DNA of 55,433 nt, from contig JANXCP010000003.1 in assembly GCA_025060245.1 (NCBI GenBank), positions 1 through 55,433 of the forward strand. Direction: 5' to 3'. This document shows, one piece after another, positions 10,385 to 19,826 of the stretch. Within the stretch, counting starts at the first letter, position 1, and the number at the start of each line of letters is the position of its first letter. The translations under genes were made by a program, and so were the position numbers. The notes under the pieces are model-generated. The model was given only the letters and a program-made list of their open reading frames with translations. It searched no databases and was not told the DNA's origin. This DNA comes from Thermoanaerobaculum sp. (GTDB lineage Bacteria; Acidobacteriota; Thermoanaerobaculia; Thermoanaerobaculales; Thermoanaerobaculaceae).

Positions 10385-11806
10385 ATGGACATGCTCATCA
10401 ATGGCCGCTGGGTTAGAACTCCCCAAACCATTCCCGTGACCGATCCTTGGGACGGGTCACTCGTGGACACGATCCCCCACGGGACTGCCAGCCACGTGGA
10501 CGAAGCCATTACCGCGGCTGTGGCCGCGTTCCGCACCTGGCGGTTCTCCACGGTGGCGCAACGGATGGAGATCTTGCGCCAGGTCACCGAGACCGTGCGC
10601 GCCAACCTAGAGGAGTTTGCCAGGATCATTGCCCGAGAGGGCTCCAAGACCATCCGCGAGGCGCGGAAAGAGGCGCGACGCTGCGTGAACACCTTGAGCC
10701 TCTCGGCGGAGGAGGCCCGCCGCCTGTACGGGCAAACCATCCCCTTCGACTCCTTCCCCGGCGGCGAACACCGCCACGGTTACTGGTACCGCGAGCCCAT
10801 CGGGGTGATTGCCGCGATTACCCCGTTCAACGATCCCCTCAACCTGGTGGCCCACAAGCTGGGTCCGGCCATCGCTGGGGGGAACACGGTGGTGCTGAAG
10901 CCGGCCACCGTCACCCCCCTTTCGGCGCTCAAGTTGGCGGAAGCCTTCCAGGAGGCTGGGCTGCCACCGGGGGTGCTGAACGTGGTCACCGGTCCAGGAG
11001 GCGAGGTGGGCGATCCCCTGGTCTCCGACCCACGGGTGCGGATGATCTCCTTCACCGGCGGGGTGGAAGCAGGGTTGCACATCACCCGCCTGGCCGGGCT
11101 GAAAAAGATCGGCATGGAACTGGGTTCCAACTCGCCGGTGATCGTGATGGCCGATTGCGACTTTGACCGGGCGGTGGCCGACACCGTCTCCGGCGCCTTT
11201 TGGGCCGCCGGCCAAAACTGCATCGGCGTGCAAAGGGTCTACGTGCAAAGGCCGATTTTTGATCGCTACCTCGAGGCCTTTGTGGCCAAGACCAAGACCT
11301 ACAAGGTTGGTCCCAAACTGGAAGAGGATTGCGACATGGGGCCGGTGATCACCGAGGGCGAGGCGATCCGCATTGAGCAGTGGATTCGCGAGGCGGAGGC
11401 CGGTGGTGCCACCGTTCACTGCGGCGGCCGGCGCGGTGGCCCCGTGGGAACGGTCATTGAGCCCACCGTCATGACTGGGGTCACCTTTGAGATGAAACTG
11501 GGTTGTCAAGAAGTGTTTGGCCCCGTGGTGGCTCTGGCTCCCTTTGACGAGCTGGAGGAGGCGGTCAGGCTGGCCAACAGTGTGGACTACGGCTTACACG
11601 CCGCCATCTTCACCCGTTCCTTAGCCGCCGCGCATTACGCCATCAAGCACTTGGAATGCGGTGGGGTGATCGTCAACGACTCCACGGACTACCGCCTAGA
11701 TCAGATGCCCTTTGGCGGCATCAAGAATTCCGGCCTCGGCCGCGAGGGGGTTGCCTTTGCCCTGTTGGAGATGACCGAGCCCAAGGTGGTGTGCTTTACT
11801 GAGTAG
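10385..11806 (+). CDS. NAD(P)-dependent aldehyde/semialdehyde dehydrogenase
   Basis: ALDH motifs ITPFNDPLNLVAHKLGPAIAGGNTVVLKP, ISFTGGVEAG, MELGSNSPVIV, catalytic Cys in AAGQNCIGVQR. Confidence 0.93.
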   Translation: MDMLINGRWVRTPQTIPVTDPWDGSLVDTIPHGTASHVDEAITAAVAAFRTWRFSTVAQRMEILRQVTETVRANLEEFARIIAREGSKTIREARKEARRCVNTLSLSAEEARRLYGQTIPFDSFPGGEHRHGYWYREPIGVIAAITPFNDPLNLVAHKLGPAIAGGNTVVLKPATVTPLSALKLAEAFQEAGLPPGVLNVVTGPGGEVGDPLVSDPRVRMISFTGGVEAGLHITRLAGLKKIGMELGSNSPVIVMADCDFDRAVADTVSGAFWAAGQNCIGVQRVYVQRPIFDRYLEAFVAKTKTYKVGPKLEEDCDMGPVITEGEAIRIEQWIREAEAGGATVHCGGRRGGPVGTVIEPTVMTGVTFEMKLGCQEVFGPVVALAPFDELEEAVRLANSVDYGLHAAIFTRSLAAAHYAIKHLECGGVIVNDSTDYRLDQMPFGGIKNSGLGREGVAFALLEMTEPKVVCFTE

Positions 11807-14030
11807 TTTCTTCAACCGGCAGGCTTTGAGCCAGCGGTAGACCGGGATAAAAGGCCAGGCGATGGACCACCACCCCCAAGGAGCGGGGGTCGTTGGGGGC
11901 TTGGTACGGTCGCGTGGACAGGGTGAGCAGAACGCGCTGGGCAAAGCGTACCTCCGGGGGGGTGGGGACCTCGGCGTAGGTCACCTCCGGAGGCACCTGG
12001 AGGAGCATTTGGTTCGTCCCTAAGGAGACGATCACTTGCGCCCCCCCAGGCCGGGGAGCGGAGAGCCACAGGCCCACCCGGCCCGAGCTCACGGGCAACT
12101 CCCATGTGCAGTTCGGCTCGCACCAAGCCCCCTCCCCCTCGCCCAGCCGTTCCGGAGCGAAGACGCGGGCCGCCCGCACGGCCTTCCGGTGCAGCTCCCG
12201 CGGCTCCGGGTTCACCGTGTAGGGCTTCGCGCTCCACGGGGGAAACTCCAGGGAAACAAAAAAGACCTTCAGCGCCAAAGGCCGGTAATCGCCGGCCAAC
12301 TTGCGAAACTGATCCGCCTGGAGCCTCAGCGGTACCACCTGGCCATGGCCGGCCCGCTCGGGGAGCAGCGGCACGCTCCAACCCACCAAAGCTCGCTCCC
12401 CCGCCGCCTCCTCCACGCCCAAATCCACGTCTCCCGCCCAGGCCCGCACGGTGGCGCGGCCAACCCCCGGAGGTAACTCCACCGCCATCGTTAGGCGACC
12501 CGCGGCGGAGAGGGCAGGAAGGAGCACAGTGGCCTGGGGGTAAAGCCAGACAAAGGGATGCCCTTGTTCGTGCTCCAGCACCGAGCCACCGGCGTAGACG
12601 ATCACCGGATTCTCCACCGCCGCGGCCTGCAGGAACCGCCCCTGGGAGAGAGCCACCGCACGAGGTTCGTTGACCGCGAAAGAGCTCACCCGGGACACAG
12701 AGGAGGACAAAAACGAGGGGTAAGACTCCTCCACCAGGAACAGTCGCTCGCCGGCAAGGCGGAAGGCGGGGGACTTAAGCTCTGAGTACCGCAAGCTGGC
12801 GCAGGGAAAAGCGCCGGTGCGGGCCAAGAAGTTGCGAAAGGAGAACAGCTCATCCTGAAAGACCACGGTGCATGGGGGCGTTGCTGATGCCTTGAGGAAA
12901 GCCTCTACCACCGGCAAAGGATGGTCCCGCATATGCCGCAGGGCGGGATAGGTCCAAGTGGAAAAAAAGAGCGTCCCCGCTCCAACCGTTGCCAGCACCC
13001 AAACCCGCCGCCGCAACACCCACACAAGCCCTTGTACCACCAGAACCGCTGCCACCTGCAGCGCCAACACCCAGTAACGCGGGTAGGTGCGATTGTGGAC
13101 CAAAAGCAAGAGGTACACCAGCCAAAGCCCAGCCAGGCTGGCAAGCCAAAAGCTGTGGGAGGAGAGGCGCTGGCGGAGGGAGAGCCACCCCACCAGGCCT
13201 ACCCCAGAAAAAACCAGCGCTGGTAAGGGACCGCCCAGTCCTTTTACCCAGCCAATTTGTTCCAGCGTGGCTTCCTCCGTGCCCAAAAGGAAGCTGTGCT
13301 CCCAGGCATGGGTGATTAGGCTTTCCCAGTAGTATTGCCAGCCACCGGCCTCCAACACCAGGGGTCCCAAGGTGACGAGCAGAAGGGCCAAGGAGGCGAG
13401 GGCAGCGGCGAGCAGGCTTTTTCCATTTTGCCGCACCTGCCAGGCCCAAAGGAGCCCCACCAGGAAAAACCACGGTGCCAACGGGGGTCGGATGAGGGCC
13501 GCAGCGGTGAGAAAAAACAGACACAGGGGAAAGCTCGCCGGCCCCCGGTGGAGCCAAAGGGCAAGCGCCACGAAGAACACCGCCGCAGCTGGCGTTTCCG
13601 AGAAACCGCGGGCAGCATGGACCCAAACCCCCGGGAGGAAAGCTGCCAACGTGGCCGCCGCCAAAGCCCATGATTGGCCCACAAGGGACCGAGCCACAAA
13701 GAACATCGCTGCCACCCCCAGCAAAGACAGGAGAGCACTGGCCATTTGCAGTGCCTCCAGGGGACCGGGGGCACCCAAAGCCCAAACCACTCGGCCCAAC
13801 AAGACCCACAGGGGAAAACCAGGTGGGTGGGGCATGTGGTCCAACGGGTCAAAGTCCACCACGCCAGCTGCCAAGAGGGCCTCATCCTGTTCCCAAGGGC
13901 CCCGAGGCAAAAACCCAAAGCGCGAGGCCGCCACCACAAGGAGCAGGAGCAAGAGACCCCGGTGCCCTGCAGTTGCCTGGAAAACCCGCTGCAAAAAAAG
14001 GCGAGAGACCCTCACGCCCAACCTGCTCAC
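11796..14030 (-). CDS. GT-C fold-like polytopic membrane protein (PMT/ArnT-like) with a large soluble C-terminal region
   Basis: About 10 TM segments, WEQDEALLAAGV near the N-terminus, long C-terminal soluble part. Confidence 0.6.
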   Translation of the reverse strand: MSRLGVRVSRLFLQRVFQATAGHRGLLLLLLVVAASRFGFLPRGPWEQDEALLAAGVVDFDPLDHMPHPPGFPLWVLLGRVVWALGAPGPLEALQMASALLSLLGVAAMFFVARSLVGQSWALAAATLAAFLPGVWVHAARGFSETPAAAVFFVALALWLHRGPASFPLCLFFLTAAALIRPPLAPWFFLVGLLWAWQVRQNGKSLLAAALASLALLLVTLGPLVLEAGGWQYYWESLITHAWEHSFLLGTEEATLEQIGWVKGLGGPLPALVFSGVGLVGWLSLRQRLSSHSFWLASLAGLWLVYLLLLVHNRTYPRYWVLALQVAAVLVVQGLVWVLRRRVWVLATVGAGTLFFSTWTYPALRHMRDHPLPVVEAFLKASATPPCTVVFQDELFSFRNFLARTGAFPCASLRYSELKSPAFRLAGERLFLVEESYPSFLSSSVSRVSSFAVNEPRAVALSQGRFLQAAAVENPVIVYAGGSVLEHEQGHPFVWLYPQATVLLPALSAAGRLTMAVELPPGVGRATVRAWAGDVDLGVEEAAGERALVGWSVPLLPERAGHGQVVPLRLQADQFRKLAGDYRPLALKVFFVSLEFPPWSAKPYTVNPEPRELHRKAVRAARVFAPERLGEGEGAWCEPNCTWELPVSSGRVGLWLSAPRPGGAQVIVSLGTNQMLLQVPPEVTYAEVPTPPEVRFAQRVLLTLSTRPYQAPNDPRSLGVVVHRLAFYPGLPLAQSLPVEETTQ

Positions 14031-14147
14031 GCCATCAATGTAGCAAAGGCCCTCTTCGCAGCGTTCCCGTTACCCAGGCTTTTGGTGCAGCTCCCCCTTC
14101 TCTTGGCCTTGCCAACGTCAGCCGGGTCGGCGTGGTAAGCTTTCCCC

Positions 14148-14774
14148 GTGGGTGGGATACGGGTGGAATTTCACAAGATCACCAAGCGCTTCGGAGGTCG
14201 CCCTGTGCTGCGGGGCATCTCAGGACAAGTTTCCCCGGGTCGGGTGCTGGTGGTAACAGGCCCCAACGGTTCTGGCAAATCCACGTTGATCAATGTCCTC
14301 GCCGGTTTGCTTCGACCCAGTGAAGGCACTGTACGCTACCTGGAAGGCCAGCAGCCACTGCCTCAGCAGGTGTGGCACCGGATCCTCGGGGTCTGCGCGC
14401 CGGACATGGCGGTGTATCAGGAGTTCTCGGCGTTGGAGAACCTTTCATTCTTTTGTCAGCTGCGCGGTCTGTCCCGGTCCCAATCAGAGTTGGCCGAGCT
14501 TCTCCAGGGTTTGGGCCTCGCGGCAGGCGACTTGCGGCGGCCGGTGGGTCAGTTTTCTTCCGGGATGCTGCAGCGGGTGAAGCTGGCGCAGGCCTTGGTT
14601 CACGACCCGCAGGTGCTGCTGTTGGACGAGCCTTCCTCCAACCTGGACGCGGCGGGGCACCAACTCCTTGCCGCGTTGGTGGGACGCTTCCGCACCCGGG
14701 CAGCGGTGGTGGTGGCCACCAACGATCCTCGGGAAGTGACTTGGGGGGACGAGATTCTTGAGCTTGCCGCGTGA
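14148..14774 (+). CDS. ccmA: Heme exporter ATP-binding protein CcmA
   Basis: GPNGSGKSTLINVLAGLLRP, QFSSGMLQRVKLAQALVHDPQVLLLDEPSSNLD; followed by ccmB-F. Confidence 0.88.
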   Translation: MGGIRVEFHKITKRFGGRPVLRGISGQVSPGRVLVVTGPNGSGKSTLINVLAGLLRPSEGTVRYLEGQQPLPQQVWHRILGVCAPDMAVYQEFSALENLSFFCQLRGLSRSQSELAELLQGLGLAAGDLRRPVGQFSSGMLQRVKLAQALVHDPQVLLLDEPSSNLDAAGHQLLAALVGRFRTRAAVVVATNDPREVTWGDEILELAA

Positions 14775-15438
14775 AGCCTGGGCTGTGTTCCGCAAGGAGG
14801 TGGTGTCGGAACTCCGGAGTCGGGTGGCCATCTCCTCGGTAGGTCTTTTTGCCCTGACCACCCTGGTGGCAGTGGCCTATCAAATCGGGCCGTACCGCAT
14901 CCACGAACAGGACCGCCCGCACCTCCAGGCGGCTCTGTTGTGGATCATCCTGTTCTTTGGCGCTAGTTCCGGACTGCCGCGGGTATTTGTGAAAGAAGAG
15001 GACGCGCACACAGCCAAGACGTTACGTCTGGCAGCTCGCCCGGGGGCAGTTCTGGTGGGCAAGTTCCTGTTCAATTTGCTGTTGCTGTTGGGCCTTGAAG
15101 GTTTCTTGGTGCCGCTGTTTGGTGTATTCATGGGTTTTGCCCCGAGAAATCTCCTGGCCCTCTTGCTGGTGCTGGTAGCCGGAGCGGTGGGGCTGGCCGC
15201 CTGCGCCACCATGGTGGCCGCCATCATTTCCCGCGCCACGGGCTCTTCCACCCTCTTTGTGGTGTTGGCAGTGCCCTTGGTTCTACCCCTGCTGGTGTTC
15301 CTCATTCAAGGGACGCGCATGGCCGCCACAACCCCAGATCTGACCGCCATAGGGCCGGCCTTGCAGGCGGTAAGCTCCCTCACGGGAGTCACCTTGGTGA
15401 CCTCAGGATTCCTCTTTCCGGTGGTGTGGCATGACTAA
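14758..15438 (+). CDS. ccmB: Heme exporter protein CcmB
   Basis: FRKEVVSELRSRVAISSVGLFALTTL..., six TM helices; overlaps ccmA and precedes ccmC. Confidence 0.88.
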   Translation: MSLPREAWAVFRKEVVSELRSRVAISSVGLFALTTLVAVAYQIGPYRIHEQDRPHLQAALLWIILFFGASSGLPRVFVKEEDAHTAKTLRLAARPGAVLVGKFLFNLLLLLGLEGFLVPLFGVFMGFAPRNLLALLLVLVAGAVGLAACATMVAAIISRATGSSTLFVVLAVPLVLPLLVFLIQGTRMAATTPDLTAIGPALQAVSSLTGVTLVTSGFLFPVVWHD

Positions 15439-16108
15439 CGGGAAAAAAGTCGCGTTGGCATTGCTCTTTTTTTGGTTTTGCCTGGTGATTTGGGCTGCGT
15501 TCTTCTATGCCCCCCGCGCGGTGGGGTTTAAAGGGGAGTCGGCCCGTATTGTCTTTTTTCACGTGCCCCAGGCATGGGTGGCAGTGCTAGCCTTTTGTGT
15601 CAATTTGGTAGCCTCCCTTCGCTTTCTCCGGCACCGCCGCCTCCTGGACGACGCCCGTGCGGCAGCGGCTGCCCGCCTTGGCCTGCTGTTTGCCGTGTTG
15701 GCCACCGTGAGCGGTTCTCTTTTTGCCAAGGTGATGTGGGGTAGTTTCTGGAACTGGGATCCGCGGGAGATTTCCATCGCCATCCTGCTCCTGGTGTACG
15801 CCGCCTACTTCGCCTTGCGGCAAGCGGTCAACGATCCGGAACGCCGGGGTTCTTTAGCTGCTGCTTACGCCATTCTTGCCTTTGTAACCATGCCTTTCCT
15901 CGTCTTCGTGGTCCCCCGGATCTACTGGTCCCTGCACCCGGATACGATCATCAGCGCGCAGGGAACCGTTAACGTCCAAATGGAGCCCCGCATGTTCCAA
16001 GTGCTCCTGGGATCCGTCCTGGGATTTAGTGGGCTTTTTTGGTGGTTATACTCATTAGAGGTGCGTCTAGCCCGCCTGAACCTTTGGCGGGAGCACGGGG
16101 GGGAGTGA
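15431..16108 (+). CDS. ccmC: Heme exporter protein CcmC
   Basis: ARIVFFHVPQAWVA, VMWGSFWNWDPREISIAILLLVYAAYFALR tryptophan-rich motif. Confidence 0.93.
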   Translation: MTNGKKVALALLFFWFCLVIWAAFFYAPRAVGFKGESARIVFFHVPQAWVAVLAFCVNLVASLRFLRHRRLLDDARAAAAARLGLLFAVLATVSGSLFAKVMWGSFWNWDPREISIAILLLVYAAYFALRQAVNDPERRGSLAAAYAILAFVTMPFLVFVVPRIYWSLHPDTIISAQGTVNVQMEPRMFQVLLGSVLGFSGLFWWLYSLEVRLARLNLWREHGGE

Positions 16109-16110
16109 TC

Positions 16111-16236
16111 ATGCCAGCACCAGAGAGCCTTTTTTGGGTCGCAGCGGTTACCATTGGCATTTGGATTGGTATCTTCCTCTACTGCCTTGGCTTAGAACGG
16201 CGCTTGGCGCGTTTGGAAGAGGAAGGACGGTCATGA
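16111..16236 (+). CDS. ccmD: CcmD-like small membrane protein (41 aa)
   Basis: MPAPESLFWVAAVTIGIWIGIFLYCLGLERRLARLEEEGRS; single TM plus basic/acidic tail, between ccmC and ccmE, ATGA overlap with ccmE. ORF track gives a longer start (16039). Confidence 0.75.
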   Translation: MPAPESLFWVAAVTIGIWIGIFLYCLGLERRLARLEEEGRS

Positions 16237-16631
16237 ACCGCCGTACCATGTGGACTGTGGTTGGCCTGGCCCTCATTGTGGGCTTCATCGCCTTTGGCGC
16301 TGGGGCGTTCAAGGCAAGCCTCACCCCGTACGTGAGCTTCGCTCAGGCGCGGGCCTCCGCCGACGCCGTTCAGGTAGCAGGTAAGTTGGTTCACGGATCG
16401 GCGAACTACGATGAGAGCTCAGGCAAGCTCTTTTTCCTCCTGGAAGACGGCCAAGGTGATCGTATGCGCGTGGAGTTTGCCGGAACGAAACCGGGCAACT
16501 TTGAGGAAGCCACGCAAATTGTAGCAATTGGTCGTTTCGCCGGCGGCGTCTTTGTGGCGGAAAAGCTACTGGTGAAGTGTCCCTCCAAGTATCAGGGGAC
16601 CGAGGAGAAGCAGTACGGCGCCCAGACCTAG
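16233..16631 (+). CDS. ccmE: Cytochrome c maturation heme chaperone CcmE
   Basis: MNRRTMWTVVGLALIVGFIAFGAGAFKASLTPYVSF...VQVAGKLVHGSANYD...VAEKLLVKCPSKYQ; start refined from 16134. Confidence 0.88.
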   Translation: MNRRTMWTVVGLALIVGFIAFGAGAFKASLTPYVSFAQARASADAVQVAGKLVHGSANYDESSGKLFFLLEDGQGDRMRVEFAGTKPGNFEEATQIVAIGRFAGGVFVAEKLLVKCPSKYQGTEEKQYGAQT

Positions 16632-16666
16632 CTGGGCTTTAGGCTGTTGGAAAAAGGGGGAGAGCC

Positions 16667-19165
16667 ATGTATTGGCCAGGAGTTTTCGCACTTTGGGCGG
16701 CGTTTATTGCCTTTGCCGCCTCCACGTTTCTCTACTGGCGGGTTGACCGCGGCCGGGAAGAGCTCAGGCCCTACGCTCGCCAGGCCTATTATTATGGGGC
16801 TTTTTCCATTTTTCTCGCCTCCGCGATCCTGCTCTACCTCATCCTCAGCCATGATTTCCGCCTGCACTACGTTTTCTCCTACTCGGACCGTTCGCTACCC
16901 TGGCATTACCTAGTTTCCACCTTCTGGGCTGGGCAGGAAGGCAGTTTTCTCCTGTGGATCATCGGAGTGTTTTTCATCCGATTTGCCAAGCACTACGAAG
17001 CACGCGGACTGTTGGTCTACAACCTCACCCTTCTCTCGCTCATCGCCATCCTCCTTCGCCAGTCCCCGTTCCGCTTCCTGCAAGGTTTACTTCCAGGGCA
17101 AGTGCCGGTGGATGGCCAGGGCCTCAACCCTCTCCTGCAAAACTTTTGGATGACCATCCATCCACCCGCCATGTTCCTCGGTTACGCGGCCACCGCCGTG
17201 CCCTTTGCCCTGGCGGTGGCAGCTCTATGGGGTCGCCGGTACGATGAGTGGGTCAAGGCCGCCCTCCCGTGGGCCCTAACCGCCGTGGTCACCTTGGGCG
17301 CGGCCATTCTCCTGGGAGGGTATTGGGCCTACATTACCCTCGGCTGGGGCGGTTACTGGGGCTGGGATCCGGTAGAAAACTCCTCTTTGGTGCCCTGGCT
17401 CACCTCCTCCGCCCTAGTTCACGGGTTGCTACTGCAAAAAGCGCGCAACCGTTTTCGCAAGCTGAACTTCTTCCTAGCGGTGGTGTCGTTTGTCTTGGTG
17501 GTTTACGCCACCTTCCTCACCCGATCAGGGGTTCTGGCCGATTTTTCGGTGCACTCCTTTGTGGACCTGGGGATTACCGGTTGGTTGGTCTTCAACCTCT
17601 TGTTCTTCTTGTTCCTTGGGCTCGGATTTTTGCTGTGGCGGTGCCGAGAAATCCCCTCTGAGGTCGGGGAAGAACCGTTTTTTTCCCGTACCGTGTTCTT
17701 CGTGATAGCCATTGGGGCCTTGCTGGCCACCGCCACTGTGGTCCTAGTGGGAACGTCCTCCCCGCTGATCACCCGCCTGTTCACCAAACCTTCCCAGGTG
17801 GCTCCCAGCTTTTACAACCGCGTGACCTTACCCGTGGGGATCCTGCTGGCCACCCTGTTGGGAGTGGTCCCTTACTTGCACTGGAAGGGCAGCTCCAAGA
17901 AATTGCTTCGCCGGCTCCTAGTAGCTGGCTCGGTGGCGGTCTTGGGCACAGGTTTCGCGATCTTGCTGGGCGCTCGCGGGGCGCTGTTTCTGGTATTTCT
18001 GGCGGTCTCCACTCTCGCGTTCGCCTCCAATCTCCTCAAGAGCATTGACGAGGTGCGCCAGCGCCGCTTCCGCGCCATGGGAGGCTACCTGGCCCACGTG
18101 GGTTTAGGCTTGATGCTGGTGGGGATCATTACGTCGTCGGCGTACAACAAGACGCAAAAGGTGACGTTGGCGCAAGGTCAGCCTGCTGACCTCTTCGGCT
18201 ACACCCTGACGTTTCAGGGAGTGCGAAACGATAACCCAATAGAGCGGGACGTGATGCTGGTGGAGGTGCGCGATCGGCGAGGCCGGATCCATGAGGCGCG
18301 ACCGCGCATGTTCATCAACGAAAAAACCAAGCAGCTGGTGGCTCATCCCGACGTGCTGGTGCGGCTTACCCACGACCTGTACATTTCACCGGTGGAGTAC
18401 GACCCTGGGCGGCCGCCGCAAGAGGCCGACATGGTGGAGTTGGGGAAGGGAGAGAGCATCCCGGTGGGGCCCCTGACTGTGGCCTTTAAGGCCTTTGACA
18501 TGGGCAGCGGCCACTCCAGTGGTGAGGAGCTTTCCATCGGTGCCATCCTGGAGGTGGTTTCAGGAGGAACCACACACACCGTAACCCCCCGCCTGATCTC
18601 CAGCCCCGCCGGGCTCTCCAGTCAGCCGGTGGAAGTTCCTGGACAGCCAGGGGTCCAGCTCCAGCTGGTCGGGGTGAACGCGAGCGTTGGGCGCATTCGC
18701 TTGCACGTGCACGGGATTCCTTCCAGCGTGGCCAAGCGGGCTGTGCTCAAACCCGGGCAGTCTTTGGACTACCGGGGTTTGTCCCTCACCTTCGACGGTT
18801 TTGACCTTTCCGATTTTGATCCCGAGGCAGGCAAGATCAACATCGGCGCCGTGGTGAAGGTAAGGGACCAGAGTGGGCGGGAGTTTGAGGTTACCCCGGT
18901 GGTACGCAATGGCGGGCAACGAACGGACGCTGCCTTACCTCCCCTTCCCGGGGTGTTCCTGCGCATGGGACAAATGAACGCCGAGGAGAAGCTCGTGGAG
19001 TTGCTCGTCATTGATCCCAGCGCTCCTCCTGACCCAGGGGAACCCGCTAGGTTCTCGGCTGACGTCAGCGTCAAGCCCATGATCGGTTTGCTCTGGACTG
19101 GGCTTGTGGTGCTCCTGGCTGGAGGAGTCCTGGCTGCCTGGCGACGGCGAGAGGAGTTCGCATAG
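16667..19165 (+). CDS. ccmF: Heme lyase CcmF
   Basis: WAGQEGSFLLW, IHPPAMFLGYA, GWGGYWGWDPVENSSLVPWL, FLTRSGVL; 832 aa with an enlarged C-terminal periplasmic region. Confidence 0.95.
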   Translation: MYWPGVFALWAAFIAFAASTFLYWRVDRGREELRPYARQAYYYGAFSIFLASAILLYLILSHDFRLHYVFSYSDRSLPWHYLVSTFWAGQEGSFLLWIIGVFFIRFAKHYEARGLLVYNLTLLSLIAILLRQSPFRFLQGLLPGQVPVDGQGLNPLLQNFWMTIHPPAMFLGYAATAVPFALAVAALWGRRYDEWVKAALPWALTAVVTLGAAILLGGYWAYITLGWGGYWGWDPVENSSLVPWLTSSALVHGLLLQKARNRFRKLNFFLAVVSFVLVVYATFLTRSGVLADFSVHSFVDLGITGWLVFNLLFFLFLGLGFLLWRCREIPSEVGEEPFFSRTVFFVIAIGALLATATVVLVGTSSPLITRLFTKPSQVAPSFYNRVTLPVGILLATLLGVVPYLHWKGSSKKLLRRLLVAGSVAVLGTGFAILLGARGALFLVFLAVSTLAFASNLLKSIDEVRQRRFRAMGGYLAHVGLGLMLVGIITSSAYNKTQKVTLAQGQPADLFGYTLTFQGVRNDNPIERDVMLVEVRDRRGRIHEARPRMFINEKTKQLVAHPDVLVRLTHDLYISPVEYDPGRPPQEADMVELGKGESIPVGPLTVAFKAFDMGSGHSSGEELSIGAILEVVSGGTTHTVTPRLISSPAGLSSQPVEVPGQPGVQLQLVGVNASVGRIRLHVHGIPSSVAKRAVLKPGQSLDYRGLSLTFDGFDLSDFDPEAGKINIGAVVKVRDQSGREFEVTPVVRNGGQRTDAALPPLPGVFLRMGQMNAEEKLVELLVIDPSAPPDPGEPARFSADVSVKPMIGLLWTGLVVLLAGGVLAAWRRREEFA

Positions 19166-19213
19166 CCGGTTTCGCGTTGGAGAGCCTTTTGCGGCGTTGT
19201 ATACTTCAAGTGC

Positions 19214-19825
19214 GTGCAGTCCCATTTCCTGTTGCCCCTGTACCCGTTGGACGGGTTGGTGCTGTTGCCCACCCTGAAGGTGGAGGTGTGTCCGGTGGGT
19301 ACAGTGGCCACCAAGGTCTTCCAGCGCGCCGTCGAGCACCAGCATCAGCTCGTGGCTTCCTGCTACGAAGACGAGTCGGTTCACGAGGTTGGCGTGCTGG
19401 CACGGGTCTTCCTCCCCGACGACGAAAAGCCTAGGGCCGTTCTCCAGGCCGTCAGCCGCTGTCGCCTGCGGAAGCTGGTGGCAGAGGACGTGCCCATGGT
19501 GCTGGCGGAGGAGTTCCCTGACACCCCCCGTCCTTTCCAACGAACAGAGCCTCTTCGTCGCCTGCTCCTCACCCGTTATGCCCGTCTCTGCCTCCACCTC
19601 AATCTTCCCCTGCCCCGGGAACTGCGGAACCTACCCCTTTGGCAGCTCACCTGGAAACTCACCTCTCAGCTCAACTTGGATTTTCGCCAACAGCAGGGCC
19701 TGCTCAACCTCCCGGATCCCGTCACTCGGGGGCAGATCCTGCTTTTGGCTGTCAAAGATCTGGAGCGCAAGGAGAGGTTCCTTCGCCCCTTTGCCAAGTT
19801 GCGGAAAGGAGGTCAGTGGAACTAG
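19214..19825 (+). CDS. Stand-alone LON substrate-binding (N-terminal) domain protein
   Basis: LLPLYPLDGLVLLPTLKVEV...GVLARVFLPDDEKPRAVLQAVSRCRLR; no AAA or protease domain. Confidence 0.75.
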   Translation: MQSHFLLPLYPLDGLVLLPTLKVEVCPVGTVATKVFQRAVEHQHQLVASCYEDESVHEVGVLARVFLPDDEKPRAVLQAVSRCRLRKLVAEDVPMVLAEEFPDTPRPFQRTEPLRRLLLTRYARLCLHLNLPLPRELRNLPLWQLTWKLTSQLNLDFRQQQGLLNLPDPVTRGQILLLAVKDLERKERFLRPFAKLRKGGQWN

Positions 19826-19826
19826 G

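Noticed and set aside
9346-10740. 464-aa minus-strand ORF opposite homoserine dehydrogenase
   Set aside because: The plus strand is clearly hom; the antisense ORF is low-complexity GC-driven sequence with no recognisable motif.
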